Shown in pieces: positions 33,523 to 42,252 of a stretch of 57,853 nt of DNA. The position numbers and the translations under genes are program-made. How positions within the stretch are numbered: position 1 is the stretch's first letter; each line of letters starts with the position of its first letter. Under the pieces are notes generated by a model. It made no database searches. It was not told the DNA's origin and was given only the letters and a program-made list of their open reading frames with translations. The stretch spans positions 1-57,853 of the forward strand of contig JAHISK010000155.1 of assembly GCA_018818105.1 (NCBI GenBank), in the 5' to 3' direction. The stretch comes from Candidatus Omnitrophota bacterium. GTDB lineage: Bacteria; Omnitrophota; Gorgyraeia; Duberdicusellales; 4484-171.

Positions 33523-34494
33523 ATGAGAATTTTTTGGGCTTGTATTATTTTTTGCTTAAGTTGTACTTTGGTATCTTTTGCTCAAAGCAGAAAAAGTATA
33601 GAAACTCTTTATAGTATGTACTTAAAGGGGCTTTTTTACGCAGAAGAGGGAGATTACCATAAAGGGTTGAAATATTTACAAAAAGTCCAGAAATTAGACC
33701 CAGATTCATTCCTTATTAGATTAAGGATGTCCACCCTCCTGATTCGGTTAGGTGAAATAGAAAAAGCAGAGAAAGAGTTAAAGGCAGCTAAAGCCCTTGA
33801 TGTAGAAGGATTTGATGCTTCTTTAGCGTTAATTTTTTTGTATTCGTATACGCAGAATAACGAAGCGTTAGAAGAAGAGTACGAATATTTTTTAGAGAAA
33901 GCGCATACGTTAGACCCGCAAGATGTACAGGTTTCAGAACATTTAGCTCAGTTTTATTTTCATAAGAATCAGTATCAGGAAGCGATAAACGTTTATGAAA
34001 AGATTTTAGAAAGTAAAGCCGACGATGTTGAATCTATTTTTTGGTTAGGGCTCATTTATGAAGAGGTAGACAGAAAAGACGATGCTATAGAAGTTTGGAA
34101 GAGAGGGTTAGTTGTTGATCCTAATTACGCGCCGATTCTTAATTCGTTAGGATATATATATGCTGACCAAGGAGATAATCTTGATAGCGCCGAGAAAATG
34201 ATACGTAAAGCGTTGGTCTCTGATCCCGATAACGGAGCGTACTTAGATAGTTTAGGATGGATTCATTTTAAAAAGAAAGATTACAAAAAATCCGAAGAAT
34301 ATCTTAAACAGGCTGTAGAGACAGTTAAAGACCCAATCATTTATGAGCATATAGGCGCGCTTTATGTTGAGATGGGAAACATTAATGAGGCTGTTAAATA
34401 TATTAAAGAAGGATCGGAGTTTTTTCCTGATAATAATGCTTTACAAAAAAAATTAAAAAAATATGAAGAACAAAGTAAAACATCTAAAAAGTAA
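33523..34494 (+). CDS. Secreted TPR-repeat protein
   Basis: 323 residues with an N-terminal signal peptide (MRIFWACIIFCLSCTLVSFA, cleavage before QSRKS) and about seven tetratricopeptide units, e.g. GDYHKGLKYLQKVQKLDPDS, NQYQEAINVYEKILESKADD and KDYKKSEEYLKQAVETV. Probably a periplasmic or outer-membrane scaffold; partner unknown. Its 3' end overlaps the transketolase N-subunit by 32 bases, indicating cotranscription. Confidence 0.85.
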   Translation: MRIFWACIIFCLSCTLVSFAQSRKSIETLYSMYLKGLFYAEEGDYHKGLKYLQKVQKLDPDSFLIRLRMSTLLIRLGEIEKAEKELKAAKALDVEGFDASLALIFLYSYTQNNEALEEEYEYFLEKAHTLDPQDVQVSEHLAQFYFHKNQYQEAINVYEKILESKADDVESIFWLGLIYEEVDRKDDAIEVWKRGLVVDPNYAPILNSLGYIYADQGDNLDSAEKMIRKALVSDPDNGAYLDSLGWIHFKKKDYKKSEEYLKQAVETVKDPIIYEHIGALYVEMGNINEAVKYIKEGSEFFPDNNALQKKLKKYEEQSKTSKK

Positions 34495-35305
34495 GGCTAC
34501 AGAAATCAGAAAACTTATTATTAAAATGTTAACGCGCGCGAAAAGCGGGCATCCTGGAGGATCCCTTTCGTCAACAGATATTATCAGTTGCTTGTATTTT
34601 GACGTAATTCGTCATGACCCTAAAAATCCTAAATGGCCGGGGCGGGATAGGTTTCATTTATCAAAAGGGCATTGTTGTCCGGCGTTGTACGCGGCGTTAG
34701 CGTTGAATGGGTATTTTTCTGATAAAGAGTTAATGACGTTACGAAAGTTAGGGTCGATGTTACAGGGGCATCCTGATACTGTAACGCCGGGAATAGAAGT
34801 AGCTAGCGGATCATTAGGTCAGGGCTTATCTGTGGCTTTAGGTATGGCGATAGGCGCTAAGTTAGATAAGGCCGACTGGCGTACGTATTGTCTTATGGGT
34901 GACGGTGAAATTCAGGAAGGTAACATTTGGGAAGCGGCGATGGCAGCGGCTCATTTTAAATTAGATAACCTTTGTGGGGTATTGGATTATAATCATTTTC
35001 AAATAGACGGTCGAGTTGAAGATATAATGAATTTAGAACCGATTACTAATAAATGGGAGTCGTTTGGATGGCACGTAATTCAATGTGACGGCCATAATAT
35101 TGAAGAGCTACTGGACGCCTTTTCTAAAGCGGCGAGCATAAAACAGAAACCCACAATAATTATCGCTCAGACGGTTAAGGGAAAAGGAGTTTCCTTTATG
35201 GAGCACGTGGCTGATTTTCATGGTCGGGCACCGTCGCCGGAAGAAGAAAAGATTGCGTTAAAAGAACTTAGTGATATAGATGAAGACGAAAAAAATATAC
35301 AATAG
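34463..35305 (+). CDS. Transketolase, N-terminal subunit
   Basis: Thiamine-diphosphate half of a split transketolase (pentose phosphate pathway). 280 residues: KSGHPGGSLSSTDI near 28, SKGHCCPALYAAL, EVASGSLGQGLSVALGMAIG, and the ThDP motif GDGEIQEGNIWEA about residue 150 followed by the conserved Asn in DYNHFQIDG. The C-terminal half is the next gene, as in many archaea and bacteria with two-subunit enzymes. Starts inside the TPR gene. Confidence 0.94.
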   Translation: MKNKVKHLKSKATEIRKLIIKMLTRAKSGHPGGSLSSTDIISCLYFDVIRHDPKNPKWPGRDRFHLSKGHCCPALYAALALNGYFSDKELMTLRKLGSMLQGHPDTVTPGIEVASGSLGQGLSVALGMAIGAKLDKADWRTYCLMGDGEIQEGNIWEAAMAAAHFKLDNLCGVLDYNHFQIDGRVEDIMNLEPITNKWESFGWHVIQCDGHNIEELLDAFSKAASIKQKPTIIIAQTVKGKGVSFMEHVADFHGRAPSPEEEKIALKELSDIDEDEKNIQ

Positions 35306-35338
35306 TAGGATAACTTTCGTAGTCTTTGGAGGAAAAAT

Positions 35339-36265
35339 ATGGAAGCACAATACGCGCGTGATGTTTATGGTAAAACGTTAGTTGAGTTAGGTAAAAAACA
35401 TAATAATATAGTTGTGTTTGATGCTGATTTGTCAGGGTCAACGAGGACGTCTTTTTTTCGTAAAGAGTTTCCCGAGAGGTTTTTTAATTTTGGCGTTGCT
35501 GAACAGAACATGGTTGCTTCAGCGGCAGGGTTAGCCAGTTGCGGCAAAATTGTGTTTGTATCTACGTTCGCGATGTTTGCTACCGCGCGCGCGTTAGACC
35601 AGGTGCGTAATTCAGTATGTCTTAATAAAGCTAACGTTAAAATAGTTGCCACTCACGGTGGTATTACTGTTGGTGAAGACGGCGCGTCTCATCAGGCGTT
35701 GGAAGATATTAATTTATTTAGAGCTATTCCTAACATGCAAATTATTGTTCCCGCTGATGGGCCGGAAGCGCGAGAGGCGGTAATTACCGCTTACAATACG
35801 CCGGGTCCATTTTATATACGGTTGGGACGGTCAAAAATACCGTCGTTGGAGAATCGAGGAGAGTTTGTTCTCGGTAAAGGAGTCTGTTTAGAAAACGGAA
35901 AAGATATAGCCATAGTGGCTTGTGGAATTATGGTTCAGCAAGCCCTAGAGGCGACCGCGGCGTTAAAGAAAGAAGGGGTTAACGCTACCGTAGTTAATAT
36001 GGCTAGTTTAAAACCAATAGATAGTGAGTTGATTATAGCTGTAGCCAAGAAATGTAATAAACTAATTGTTTGTGAAGAGCACCAGGTTACAGGCGGGTTA
36101 TATTCTGCTGTATGTGAAGTGTTAGCTCAATCTTACCCCGTGCGGATAGACCGGATCGGGGTAGAAAATCAGTTTGGCCAATCTGGGTCGCCGAAAGAAT
36201 TGATGGAGTTTTATGGTCTCACCGCTAATTTTATCGTTGAGAAAGCAAAAAAACTTTTACGGTAG
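35339..36265 (+). CDS. Transketolase, C-terminal subunit
   Basis: Pyrimidine-binding and C-terminal domains of the split enzyme, 308 residues. Seen: VVFDADLSGSTRTSFF, FPERFFNFGVAEQNMVASAA with the catalytic Glu in AEQN, GGITVGEDGASHQALEDI, and FYIRLGRSKIP. GGAGGAAAAAT directly precedes the ATG. Overlaps ispE by 53 bases. Confidence 0.94.
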   Translation: MEAQYARDVYGKTLVELGKKHNNIVVFDADLSGSTRTSFFRKEFPERFFNFGVAEQNMVASAAGLASCGKIVFVSTFAMFATARALDQVRNSVCLNKANVKIVATHGGITVGEDGASHQALEDINLFRAIPNMQIIVPADGPEAREAVITAYNTPGPFYIRLGRSKIPSLENRGEFVLGKGVCLENGKDIAIVACGIMVQQALEATAALKKEGVNATVVNMASLKPIDSELIIAVAKKCNKLIVCEEHQVTGGLYSAVCEVLAQSYPVRIDRIGVENQFGQSGSPKELMEFYGLTANFIVEKAKKLLR

Positions 36266-37103
36266 TAAAGTAAAAATATTAAGTCCTGCCAAAATCAATC
36301 TTTACCTTAATATTACAGGTAAGTACGCTAACGGATATCATCGTATTGAAAGTATTGTTGAGAGGGTATCGTTATGCGACACAATTGATATTGAAGTGAC
36401 TAAATCCTTGAAAATAGCGGTTTCCTCTAATCTAAAGAGTCTTGTAACTAACGATAATCTTTGTGTTTCAGTGGCTAAATTGATTAATAAAAAGTGTAAT
36501 TTGGCGTATGGGTACGATATTTTTCTTGATAAAAAGATTCCTGTTGGAGCGGGGCTAGGAGGCGGGTCGTCGAACGCGGCGTCGATGCTTATCGCTTTAA
36601 ATGAGTTATTAAATTTAAAGTTATCTTTAGAGGAGTTGTATAAGTTAGGAAGTAAGTTAGGAAGCGATGTTAACTTTTTTCTCGCGCAAAGAAGATTTGC
36701 TGTGATTTCCGGACGGGGCCAGTACGTTAAGCCGTTTGACGCGAAAACCTATAATCATTTTATTGTTTGGCCGAACCTAACATTATCTACGAAAAAAGTT
36801 TATGAAAAATCAAGAGTAAAATTGACAAAATTTTTATGTAATGTTAAGATGTTAAAATACGCTCTTAAAAAAGGAGATCTAACGCTTATTAAAAAAAATA
36901 TTTTTAACGCGTTGGATAAAAGCGCCTGCAACGTATGTGGTAAGGTGAGAAAATTAAAAAATCATTTAAATGATAAAAATATTTTTGCCAGAGTTACCGG
37001 CAGCGGTAGCGCGATGTACACAATTTTTGATAATGATTCGCTACAAACAATAGATAGGGGTTTGAATAAAAGTTGTTCGATCTTTGAAGTTAATACATTT
37101 TGA
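36213..37103 (+). CDS. ispE: 4-diphosphocytidyl-2-C-methyl-D-erythritol kinase
   Basis: GHMP kinase of the MEP isoprenoid pathway. Conserved start KILSPAKINLYLNITGKYAN, ATP loop PVGAGLGGGSSNAASMLIAL, KLGSDVNFFL and the C-terminal ARVTGSGSAMYTIF. The start is uncertain: ATG 36213 has GGAG four bases upstream and gives 296 residues with a 20-residue extension, while TTG 36237 would be closer to the normal N-terminus. Either start lies within the preceding transketolase gene. Confidence 0.93.
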   Translation: MVSPLILSLRKQKNFYGSKVKILSPAKINLYLNITGKYANGYHRIESIVERVSLCDTIDIEVTKSLKIAVSSNLKSLVTNDNLCVSVAKLINKKCNLAYGYDIFLDKKIPVGAGLGGGSSNAASMLIALNELLNLKLSLEELYKLGSKLGSDVNFFLAQRRFAVISGRGQYVKPFDAKTYNHFIVWPNLTLSTKKVYEKSRVKLTKFLCNVKMLKYALKKGDLTLIKKNIFNALDKSACNVCGKVRKLKNHLNDKNIFARVTGSGSAMYTIFDNDSLQTIDRGLNKSCSIFEVNTF

Positions 37104-37176
37104 GAAGGGTATGTTAATTCAGGCAGCGGGGACCGCTTGGTAATGTATCTGCTCACTAAAAGGAGGTGTAATATCT

Positions 37177-37620
37177 ATGGAGATTACGGAAGTAAGAATT
37201 TCTCTTAAAGAAAGCGAAGGAAAGCGGCTTAAGGCGTATGCGACAGTTACTTTTGATAATTCATTCGTAGTAAGAAACATCAAGGTTGTTGAGGGAAATA
37301 GCGGATTATTTGTAGCGATGCCGGCACGTAAGTTGAAACAGTTTTGCGCGCGGTGCGGTAAGAAAATCGACGCAGGCAGCAGATATTGTAACCATTGTGG
37401 GGCTCAGTTACCGCCGTCGCCTAGAGATTTAGGCAGTACCCGGCAGGCAACGCATCAAGATTTAGCGCACCCTATTAACCAGCAGTTTCGAGATTATCTT
37501 CAAAGTAAGGTATTAGACGCTTACTACAAAGAGAAAGAGTCGCCGAGTATCCAGGGGTATGAAGGCAGTAAAAGTGAGAACTCAGTCGAAAGTGAGAATT
37601 CAGATACGACGATGGTTTAA
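37177..37620 (+). CDS. spoVG: SpoVG-family regulator with nested zinc ribbon
   Basis: SpoVG is a small nucleic-acid-binding regulator widespread beyond spore formers. Residues 1-53 match its beta core (MEITEVRISL, then AYATVTFDNSFVVRNIKVVE and GLFVAMPARKL). Where the usual loop should lead straight to RDIAHPI, a four-cysteine zinc ribbon is inserted (C57, C60, C71, C74; CARC and CNHC), then SpoVG resumes at DLAHPINQQFRDYLQSKVLD (95-114). A Ser/Glu-rich tail ends the 147-residue protein. AAGGAGG at 37160-37166 is an ideal RBS. The insertion could alter RNA/DNA binding or add metal sensing. Confidence 0.9.
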   Translation: MEITEVRISLKESEGKRLKAYATVTFDNSFVVRNIKVVEGNSGLFVAMPARKLKQFCARCGKKIDAGSRYCNHCGAQLPPSPRDLGSTRQATHQDLAHPINQQFRDYLQSKVLDAYYKEKESPSIQGYEGSKSENSVESENSDTTMV

Positions 37621-37694
37621 AATGTAGTTGCACCATATCTTAACGGTGACTGTTTGTATTTTTTTTAGTGTATAAAGATATGGTATAAAATAAG

Positions 37695-37722
37695 TTGAAA
37701 ATAGTTTCCTAACGGGTATAAT
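37695..37722 (+). promoter_or_regulatory. Sigma-70-type promoter for tRNA-Gln
   Basis: TTGAAA (37695-37700), 16-base spacer, perfect TATAAT (37717-37722). Predicted start near 37729 leaves about 60 bases of 5' leader before the tRNA. The rest of the 397-base gap (37621-38017) holds the tRNA, its terminator and, at 37906-37990, GC-richer sequence with GAGCGACCGAGCGAAAGCGA of unknown nature. Confidence 0.75.
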
Positions 37723-37791
37723 ACGGTACTGTGATTACAGATTATCCGTTCAAAATTAAGATAAAATCTTATACGTTTAGATAAGTTTTTT

Positions 37792-37863
37792 TGCCCGGTA
37801 GTGTAATCGGTAACACATCAGGTTTTGGATCTGAGTTTCCTGGTTCGAGTCCAGGCCGGGCAA
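37792..37863 (+). tRNA. tRNA-Gln (anticodon TTG)
   Basis: Acceptor TGCCCGG pairs with CCGGGCA (37856-37862), discriminator A at 37863. D arm GTG...CAC, anticodon stem TCAGG/TCTGA with one wobble around loop TTTTGGA giving anticodon TTG, and T arm CCTGG-TTCGAGT-CCAGG. Length 72. CCA is not encoded. Reads CAA, and CAG by wobble. Confidence 0.95.
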
Positions 37864-37905
37864 CTTAAAAAAGAATCACCCGAAGCGGTGATGCTTTTTT
37901 AAGTT
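37862..37905 (+). terminator. Intrinsic terminator after tRNA-Gln
   Basis: AACTTAAAAAAG, AATCACC, loop CGAAGC, GGTGAT, GCTTTTTTAAGTT forms a strong stem with a T6 tract; the A6 tract on the other side makes it work in both directions. Confidence 0.9.
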
Positions 37906-38017
37906 TGTCCCCTTGAGAGAATCTTTGAGCGACCGAGCGAAAGCGAGGAAGTGGCGAGTACTCTCGACGCCAGACCGGTCAAATTTCGATTTTCTATTTT
38001 CAAAATAAAGTATAACC

Positions 38018-39280
38018 ATGAAACAATTCACGGCAATAGTATTAGCGGCGGGAAAAGGTAAACGGATGAAGTCGTCTTTACCAAAGGTGCTTCATGGTTT
38101 AGGAGGGTATTCGTTAATACATCATGTTTTACATCAATTGGAAGGGGTAAAAAAATATGTTAAGCAGATAGTTGTAGTTTTGGGCTATGAAGGTAACGCC
38201 ATTGAAAAAGAAGTTTCCAAGCGATTTACTAATATAGATTTCGTCTATCAGAAAGATTTATCGGGAACAGCCTCGGCAGTTAAGTGCGCGTTACCACGAG
38301 TGAAGCATAAAAACGTTTTAGTTCTTTGCGCTGACGCGCCGCTTATTCAAAAAAGTACATTGATTTTATTTATCTCTAAGTATTTAAGGAATAGTGTTTC
38401 TGCGGCGTTGATTTCCGCTCAGATGAAAGGGGATAATCAGTTAGGTCGAATTATTCGTGATTGTAAAGGTGATATAAAAGCAATTAAAGAAAAAAGTGAG
38501 TATTCGGTAGCGTGTAATGATAAAGAAGTGAATAGTGGGATATATTGTTTTCTTGGTGATAAGCTATTTAAAAGTTTAGAGAGAATAGCTAGAAATAATA
38601 AAAAAGGGGAATATTTTCTTACTGATGTAATTGAAATCCTTTATAAAGCCGGCGATAAAATCGGCAGTTACCTTTTGGCTGATAGTAACGAAATCTTAGG
38701 GATAAATACTCAAAAAGATATTCTTTTTGCTGAACAAATTTTGCGGGAACGGATAGTAAATGCCTTTATTGAGAAGGGTGTTAAAATTGTAGATTGGCGT
38801 AATACCTATATTGAAACCGGGGTGAAAATAGGAAAAAATACGGTAATTTATCCCTTTACCTTTATTGAAAAAGATGTTATAATTGGCAACAATTGCGTGT
38901 TAGGGCCTTTTTTACGGTTACGGTCGGGTACTAAAATTAAGAAGAATACACAATTAGGTAATTTTATTGAAATAAATCGGTCTGCGTTAGGTCAGGGAGT
39001 AACCATGAAACATTTAGGTTATTTAGGCGACGCGGACATTAAAGATAACGTTAATATTGGGGCTGGGACGGTTGTTGCTAATTATGATGGTAAGAAAAAG
39101 AATAAGACCGTTATCGGTAAAGGGGCGTTTATTGGGTGTGATACGGTTCTTGTCGCACCTGTTAAAGTAGGGGGAGGCGCTATTACTGGTGCTGGTAGCG
39201 TAATAATACATGATGTTGAGCCGAACTCTGTAGTTATCGGTGTTCCGGCGAAGGTTCTTAAAAGAAAGAAAAAAGGTTGA
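38018..39280 (+). CDS. glmU: Bifunctional GlmU (GlcNAc-1-P uridylyltransferase/acetyltransferase)
   Basis: Makes UDP-GlcNAc for peptidoglycan and lipid A. The N-terminal pyrophosphorylase has VLAAGKGKRMKSSLPKVLH at 10-28, LCADAPLI, and EVNSGIYCFLGD. The C-terminal left-handed beta-helix has the hexapeptide repeats and KHLGYLGDADIKDNVNIGAG, VVANYDGKKKNKTVIG, the acetyltransferase region. At 420 residues it is about 30 short of the usual size, from a trimmed C-terminus. LpxA and LpxC downstream use its product. Confidence 0.95.
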   Translation: MKQFTAIVLAAGKGKRMKSSLPKVLHGLGGYSLIHHVLHQLEGVKKYVKQIVVVLGYEGNAIEKEVSKRFTNIDFVYQKDLSGTASAVKCALPRVKHKNVLVLCADAPLIQKSTLILFISKYLRNSVSAALISAQMKGDNQLGRIIRDCKGDIKAIKEKSEYSVACNDKEVNSGIYCFLGDKLFKSLERIARNNKKGEYFLTDVIEILYKAGDKIGSYLLADSNEILGINTQKDILFAEQILRERIVNAFIEKGVKIVDWRNTYIETGVKIGKNTVIYPFTFIEKDVIIGNNCVLGPFLRLRSGTKIKKNTQLGNFIEINRSALGQGVTMKHLGYLGDADIKDNVNIGAGTVVANYDGKKKNKTVIGKGAFIGCDTVLVAPVKVGGGAITGAGSVIIHDVEPNSVVIGVPAKVLKRKKKG

Positions 39281-39283
39281 GTT

Positions 39284-40231
39284 ATGGATAAAATAGTTGT
39301 GTTTAGCGGTAATGCTAATAAGGAACTGGCAAGGAAGATTTTTCGTAACTTGAAAGCAAAAGAAGGTAGCTCTTTAATCTCTCAGTTTAGTGATGGGGAA
39401 GTTCGCGTTGAAATTAAGGAAAACGTTCGTGGTAAAGACGTTTTTGTTGTTCAGTCAACGTGTTGTCCGGTGAATCATAGTTTAATGGAGTTGTTAGTAA
39501 TCATTGACGCGTTAAAAAGAGCATCTGCTAGTAGGATTACGGCTGTAATTCCTTATTTTTCTTATGCTCGTCAAGATAGGAAAGACCAACCGCGGGTTCC
39601 TATTACGGCAAAGTTGGTAGCTAACCTGTTAACTGTCGCTGGAGCAAGCAGAATTCTAACTCTTGATTTACATGCCGGGCAGGTGCAGGGGTTTTTTGAT
39701 ATTCCGGTAGATCATCTATATGCTATAAATGTTTTTTTGCAGTATTTTAGGAAGATGAAGATTGAAGATCTCGTTATTGTTTCTCCTGATGTGGGAGGAA
39801 TAAAAATGGCGAGAGCTTACGCGAAAAGATTTGGTGCCGGGCTTGCGATTGTGGATAAACGTCGAGATTCGCCAGAGGCTATTGAGGTTATGCATATTTT
39901 AGGTGAAGTTGAAGGAAAAAATGTTATTATGGTTGATGATATAGTAGCAACAGGTGGCTCTTTAGTAGGAGCGGCTAAGGCGTTAAAGAAAGCCGGTGCT
40001 AAAAAAATTTACGCGGCTATAACTCATGGGATTCTATCTAATAACGCGGTCGAAAAAATAAATAATTCGCACATTGATACATTGATAATTACGGATTCGA
40101 TTTTGTTGAAAGAAGAGAAACATAGTAAAAAAATAAAAGTTATTTCAGTCGGGAGGCTTTTTGCTGACGCGATAAAACGAATTCATTTTGAAAAGTCGAT
40201 AAGTGTTCTTTTTGGGTCTATCAGAAGGTAA
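39284..40231 (+). CDS. prs: Ribose-phosphate pyrophosphokinase (PRPP synthase)
   Basis: Makes PRPP for nucleotides and histidine. 315 residues: FSDGEVRVEIKENVRGKDVF, the ATP-site RQDRKDQPRVPITAKLVANL, metal site LDLHAGQVQGFFDIPVDHLY and PRPP loop VMVDDIVATGGSLVGAA. Three bases after glmU, a frequent glmU-prs-rplY arrangement. HisG at 32497 consumes PRPP. Confidence 0.97.
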   Translation: MDKIVVFSGNANKELARKIFRNLKAKEGSSLISQFSDGEVRVEIKENVRGKDVFVVQSTCCPVNHSLMELLVIIDALKRASASRITAVIPYFSYARQDRKDQPRVPITAKLVANLLTVAGASRILTLDLHAGQVQGFFDIPVDHLYAINVFLQYFRKMKIEDLVIVSPDVGGIKMARAYAKRFGAGLAIVDKRRDSPEAIEVMHILGEVEGKNVIMVDDIVATGGSLVGAAKALKKAGAKKIYAAITHGILSNNAVEKINNSHIDTLIITDSILLKEEKHSKKIKVISVGRLFADAIKRIHFEKSISVLFGSIRR

Positions 40232-40354
40232 TCCCAAATATAGGAAATAAAAGTAAATTTTAGTAGCGGTTCGTATATTAATTGTTATGTATCCAGTTAG
40301 GCTTATGTAAGAGTGTAGTTGGATTGCGTCAAAGAGGTAAGGAGAAAAGGAATC

Positions 40355-41050
40355 ATGGAGAAAGTAAAAATTGAAACTAAATTCAGAGAAAAATCAGGTA
40401 AAGAGATTGCTAAGAAAATTAGGCAGTTGGGAGAAGTCCCGGCAATTATATATGGTAAAGATACCAATATTCTTATTGAATTGCCTCTTGAGAGTTTAAG
40501 GATATTAAAGTCGATTCATTTTTCAGAGAGTACGATAATTAATATGACTATCTCAGGAATGGATAAAGGGAATGAGTTCCCAGTGCTTATTAAGGATATA
40601 CAGTATCATCCTCTTACGGACAAAGTTATTCATGTTGATTTTTTGAAGGTATCTTTGACCGAGAAAATAAAGGTTCACGTTCCTTTGGTGTTTAAAGGTG
40701 AGCCTGAAGCGGTAAAAGAAGGCGCGATCGTTGAACAGGTAATACGAGAAATAGAAGTTGAAGGGTTACCGTTAGATATTCCAGAACATTTAGATGTGGA
40801 TATTTCAAAGTTAGAGATAGGGCATTCTTTGCATGTAAAAGATTTAGCGGTTGATGTAAAACTTAAGATTGTAACGCACTTAGACGAGACAGTAGCAACT
40901 TTAGTCTCTAAAGTTGAAGAAGTTGAAGAAGCGGCTGATATGGAAGGTGGAGAAGTGGCTTTTTCAGGTCCTGAAGTAATAAAAGAGAAGAAAGAAGATA
41001 AAACAGCGCAATCTGAGAAAGAAGAAAAGGGTGATAAACCTAAGAAGTAA
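40355..41050 (+). CDS. rplY: 50S ribosomal protein L25/general stress protein Ctc
   Basis: 5S rRNA-binding protein, long (CTC) form. The ATG at 40355 with AAAGG nearby gives 231 residues starting MEKVKIETKFREKSGKEIAK; a TTG at 40319 is less likely. The L25 domain covers about 1-95 (VPAIIYGKDTNILIELPLES, HPLTDKVIHVDFLKVS), the C-terminal TL5 domain 100-190 (IREIEVEGLPLDIPEHLDVD), followed by an acidic/Lys-rich tail. glmU-prs-rplY-pth is a conserved string. Confidence 0.95.
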   Translation: MEKVKIETKFREKSGKEIAKKIRQLGEVPAIIYGKDTNILIELPLESLRILKSIHFSESTIINMTISGMDKGNEFPVLIKDIQYHPLTDKVIHVDFLKVSLTEKIKVHVPLVFKGEPEAVKEGAIVEQVIREIEVEGLPLDIPEHLDVDISKLEIGHSLHVKDLAVDVKLKIVTHLDETVATLVSKVEEVEEAADMEGGEVAFSGPEVIKEKKEDKTAQSEKEEKGDKPKK

Positions 41051-41098
41051 GGGGCAATTAGTCTGTGAATATTTATCCCTAAAGGGGATTTTGTTTGA

Positions 41099-41692
41099 GT
41101 GAAACCTATAAAGAAGATCATTTTTGGATTAGGTAATCCAGGCGCGGGATATAAACATAACCGCCATAATATTGGGTATAAAGTATTAGATAGGTTGTCT
41201 GAAGTTCGTAGCGGGGTTTCTTTTAGAAGGAAACTTAGAATAGACGCTCTTGTGACAAAGTTAGATATAGAAGGGGATGATGTTTTACTCATAAAACCCG
41301 TTACCTTCATGAATAATTCAGGGGTTTGTGTAAAAAAGACTCTAGGGGGGTATGGTGTTACCCCTGATAATATTTTGATCGTGTATGACGATATAGATTT
41401 ACCTTTAGGCACGATTAGGTTTAGAGAAAAAGGGTCAGCGGGAAGTCATCGTGGTATTGATTCGATCATTGATGTTTTGAGAGAAAAAAATATTAGCCGT
41501 ATACGGGTTGGTATTGGCAACGTTGGAAGAGCAGGCGATTTATCAGATTATGTTCTTTCAAATTTCACAAGAGATGAGTTAGGGCAAGTAGCATCAGTTG
41601 TTGCTAAGGCGGCTGATGCTTGTATAGATTGGGTTAAGTTTGATAATAATTATGTAATGCGAAATTATAATAGAAAACAAAGTGAAGATTGA
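41099..41692 (+). CDS. pth: Peptidyl-tRNA hydrolase
   Basis: Recycles peptidyl-tRNA. 197 residues from a GTG start with AAAGGGG at 41081-41087. Active-site Asn in GLGNPGAGYKHNRHNIGYKV, catalytic His in RHNIG, Asn in VTFMNNSG and Asp in VYDDIDLPLG are all present, as is GSAGSHRGIDSI. Follows rplY by 48 bases as in many genomes. Confidence 0.96.
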   Translation: MKPIKKIIFGLGNPGAGYKHNRHNIGYKVLDRLSEVRSGVSFRRKLRIDALVTKLDIEGDDVLLIKPVTFMNNSGVCVKKTLGGYGVTPDNILIVYDDIDLPLGTIRFREKGSAGSHRGIDSIIDVLREKNISRIRVGIGNVGRAGDLSDYVLSNFTRDELGQVASVVAKAADACIDWVKFDNNYVMRNYNRKQSED

Positions 41693-41699
41693 TTATTGC

Positions 41700-41800
41700 C
41701 CCGTACCAGAGTTTCGATAAATCGAAACACGGTACAGGGCTTAATTCGACTAACCCTTCGGCTTTTAAGTCTCAGGGAAGTCTCATTAAGGAGGAATAAG
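41700..41800 (+). promoter_or_regulatory. Hairpin-rich leader of rpsF
   Basis: GTACC (41703-41707) with GGTAC (41731-41735) encloses a perfect GTTTCGAT-AA-ATCGAAAC hairpin (41711-41728). Further on GACT...AGTC around AACCCTTCGGCTTTTA forms another. AAGGAGG (41789-41795) precedes the GTG. S6-S18 complexes autoregulate rpsF operons in many bacteria through leader RNA; whether this is such a site is open. Confidence 0.45.
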
Positions 41801-42124
41801 GTGGAAAGAAGTTATGAAAGTATGATGATATTAAAGGCGGGTTTGCCTGATAAGGAGAACGAAGAGGTTTTTCAAAAGATTATTAAGCGAGTTGAAGGGT
41901 TAAAGGGAAAAGTTTCTTTTTCTAAAATATGGGCGAAAGAAAAAAACTTTTTTTATCCGATTAAAGGAAGCGGTTCTGATAGGAAAAATCACTTTAAAGG
42001 TTGTTACTGGATAGTTGATTTTAAGTTAGATACAGTTAGTTTAGATGGGTTGAAAGAAACTATTCGTTTGGAAGAAAGAATATTGCGAAACCTTATTATT
42101 AAAAAGGACGAACTTATAAAATAA
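41801..42124 (+). CDS. rpsF: 30S ribosomal protein S6
   Basis: Platform protein that binds 16S rRNA with S18. The GTG at 41801 with AAGGAGG upstream gives 107 residues, starting MERSYESMMILKAGLPDKEN, the usual S6 N-terminus; the frame is open to 41696 but that part is the hairpin leader. KNHFKGCYWIVDFKLDTV matches the second beta half. Heads rpsF-ssb-rpsR-rplI. Confidence 0.92.
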   Translation: MERSYESMMILKAGLPDKENEEVFQKIIKRVEGLKGKVSFSKIWAKEKNFFYPIKGSGSDRKNHFKGCYWIVDFKLDTVSLDGLKETIRLEERILRNLIIKKDELIK

Positions 42125-42252
42125 TGATGCTGTTACATAATAGTCTCAGTGTTTGTTTTTACCGATAATTTTGAAATTGGAATTTAGGATTTGACGAGAA
42201 GGTTGTCATAATCAAGAAGATGCCATGTATGTGGCAAGGAGGTAGACGCGAT

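Noticed and set aside
37906-37990. Second tRNA or small RNA after tRNA-Gln
   Set aside because: GC-richer with some self-complementarity, but no cloverleaf and no terminator.
40675-41412. 245-codon minus-strand ORF across rplY and pth
   Set aside because: Opposite two certain genes; Ser/Thr-rich shadow without family features.
41696-41800. N-terminal extension of rpsF
   Set aside because: Translation of a hairpin leader; GTG 41801 with perfect RBS gives the normal S6 N-terminus.
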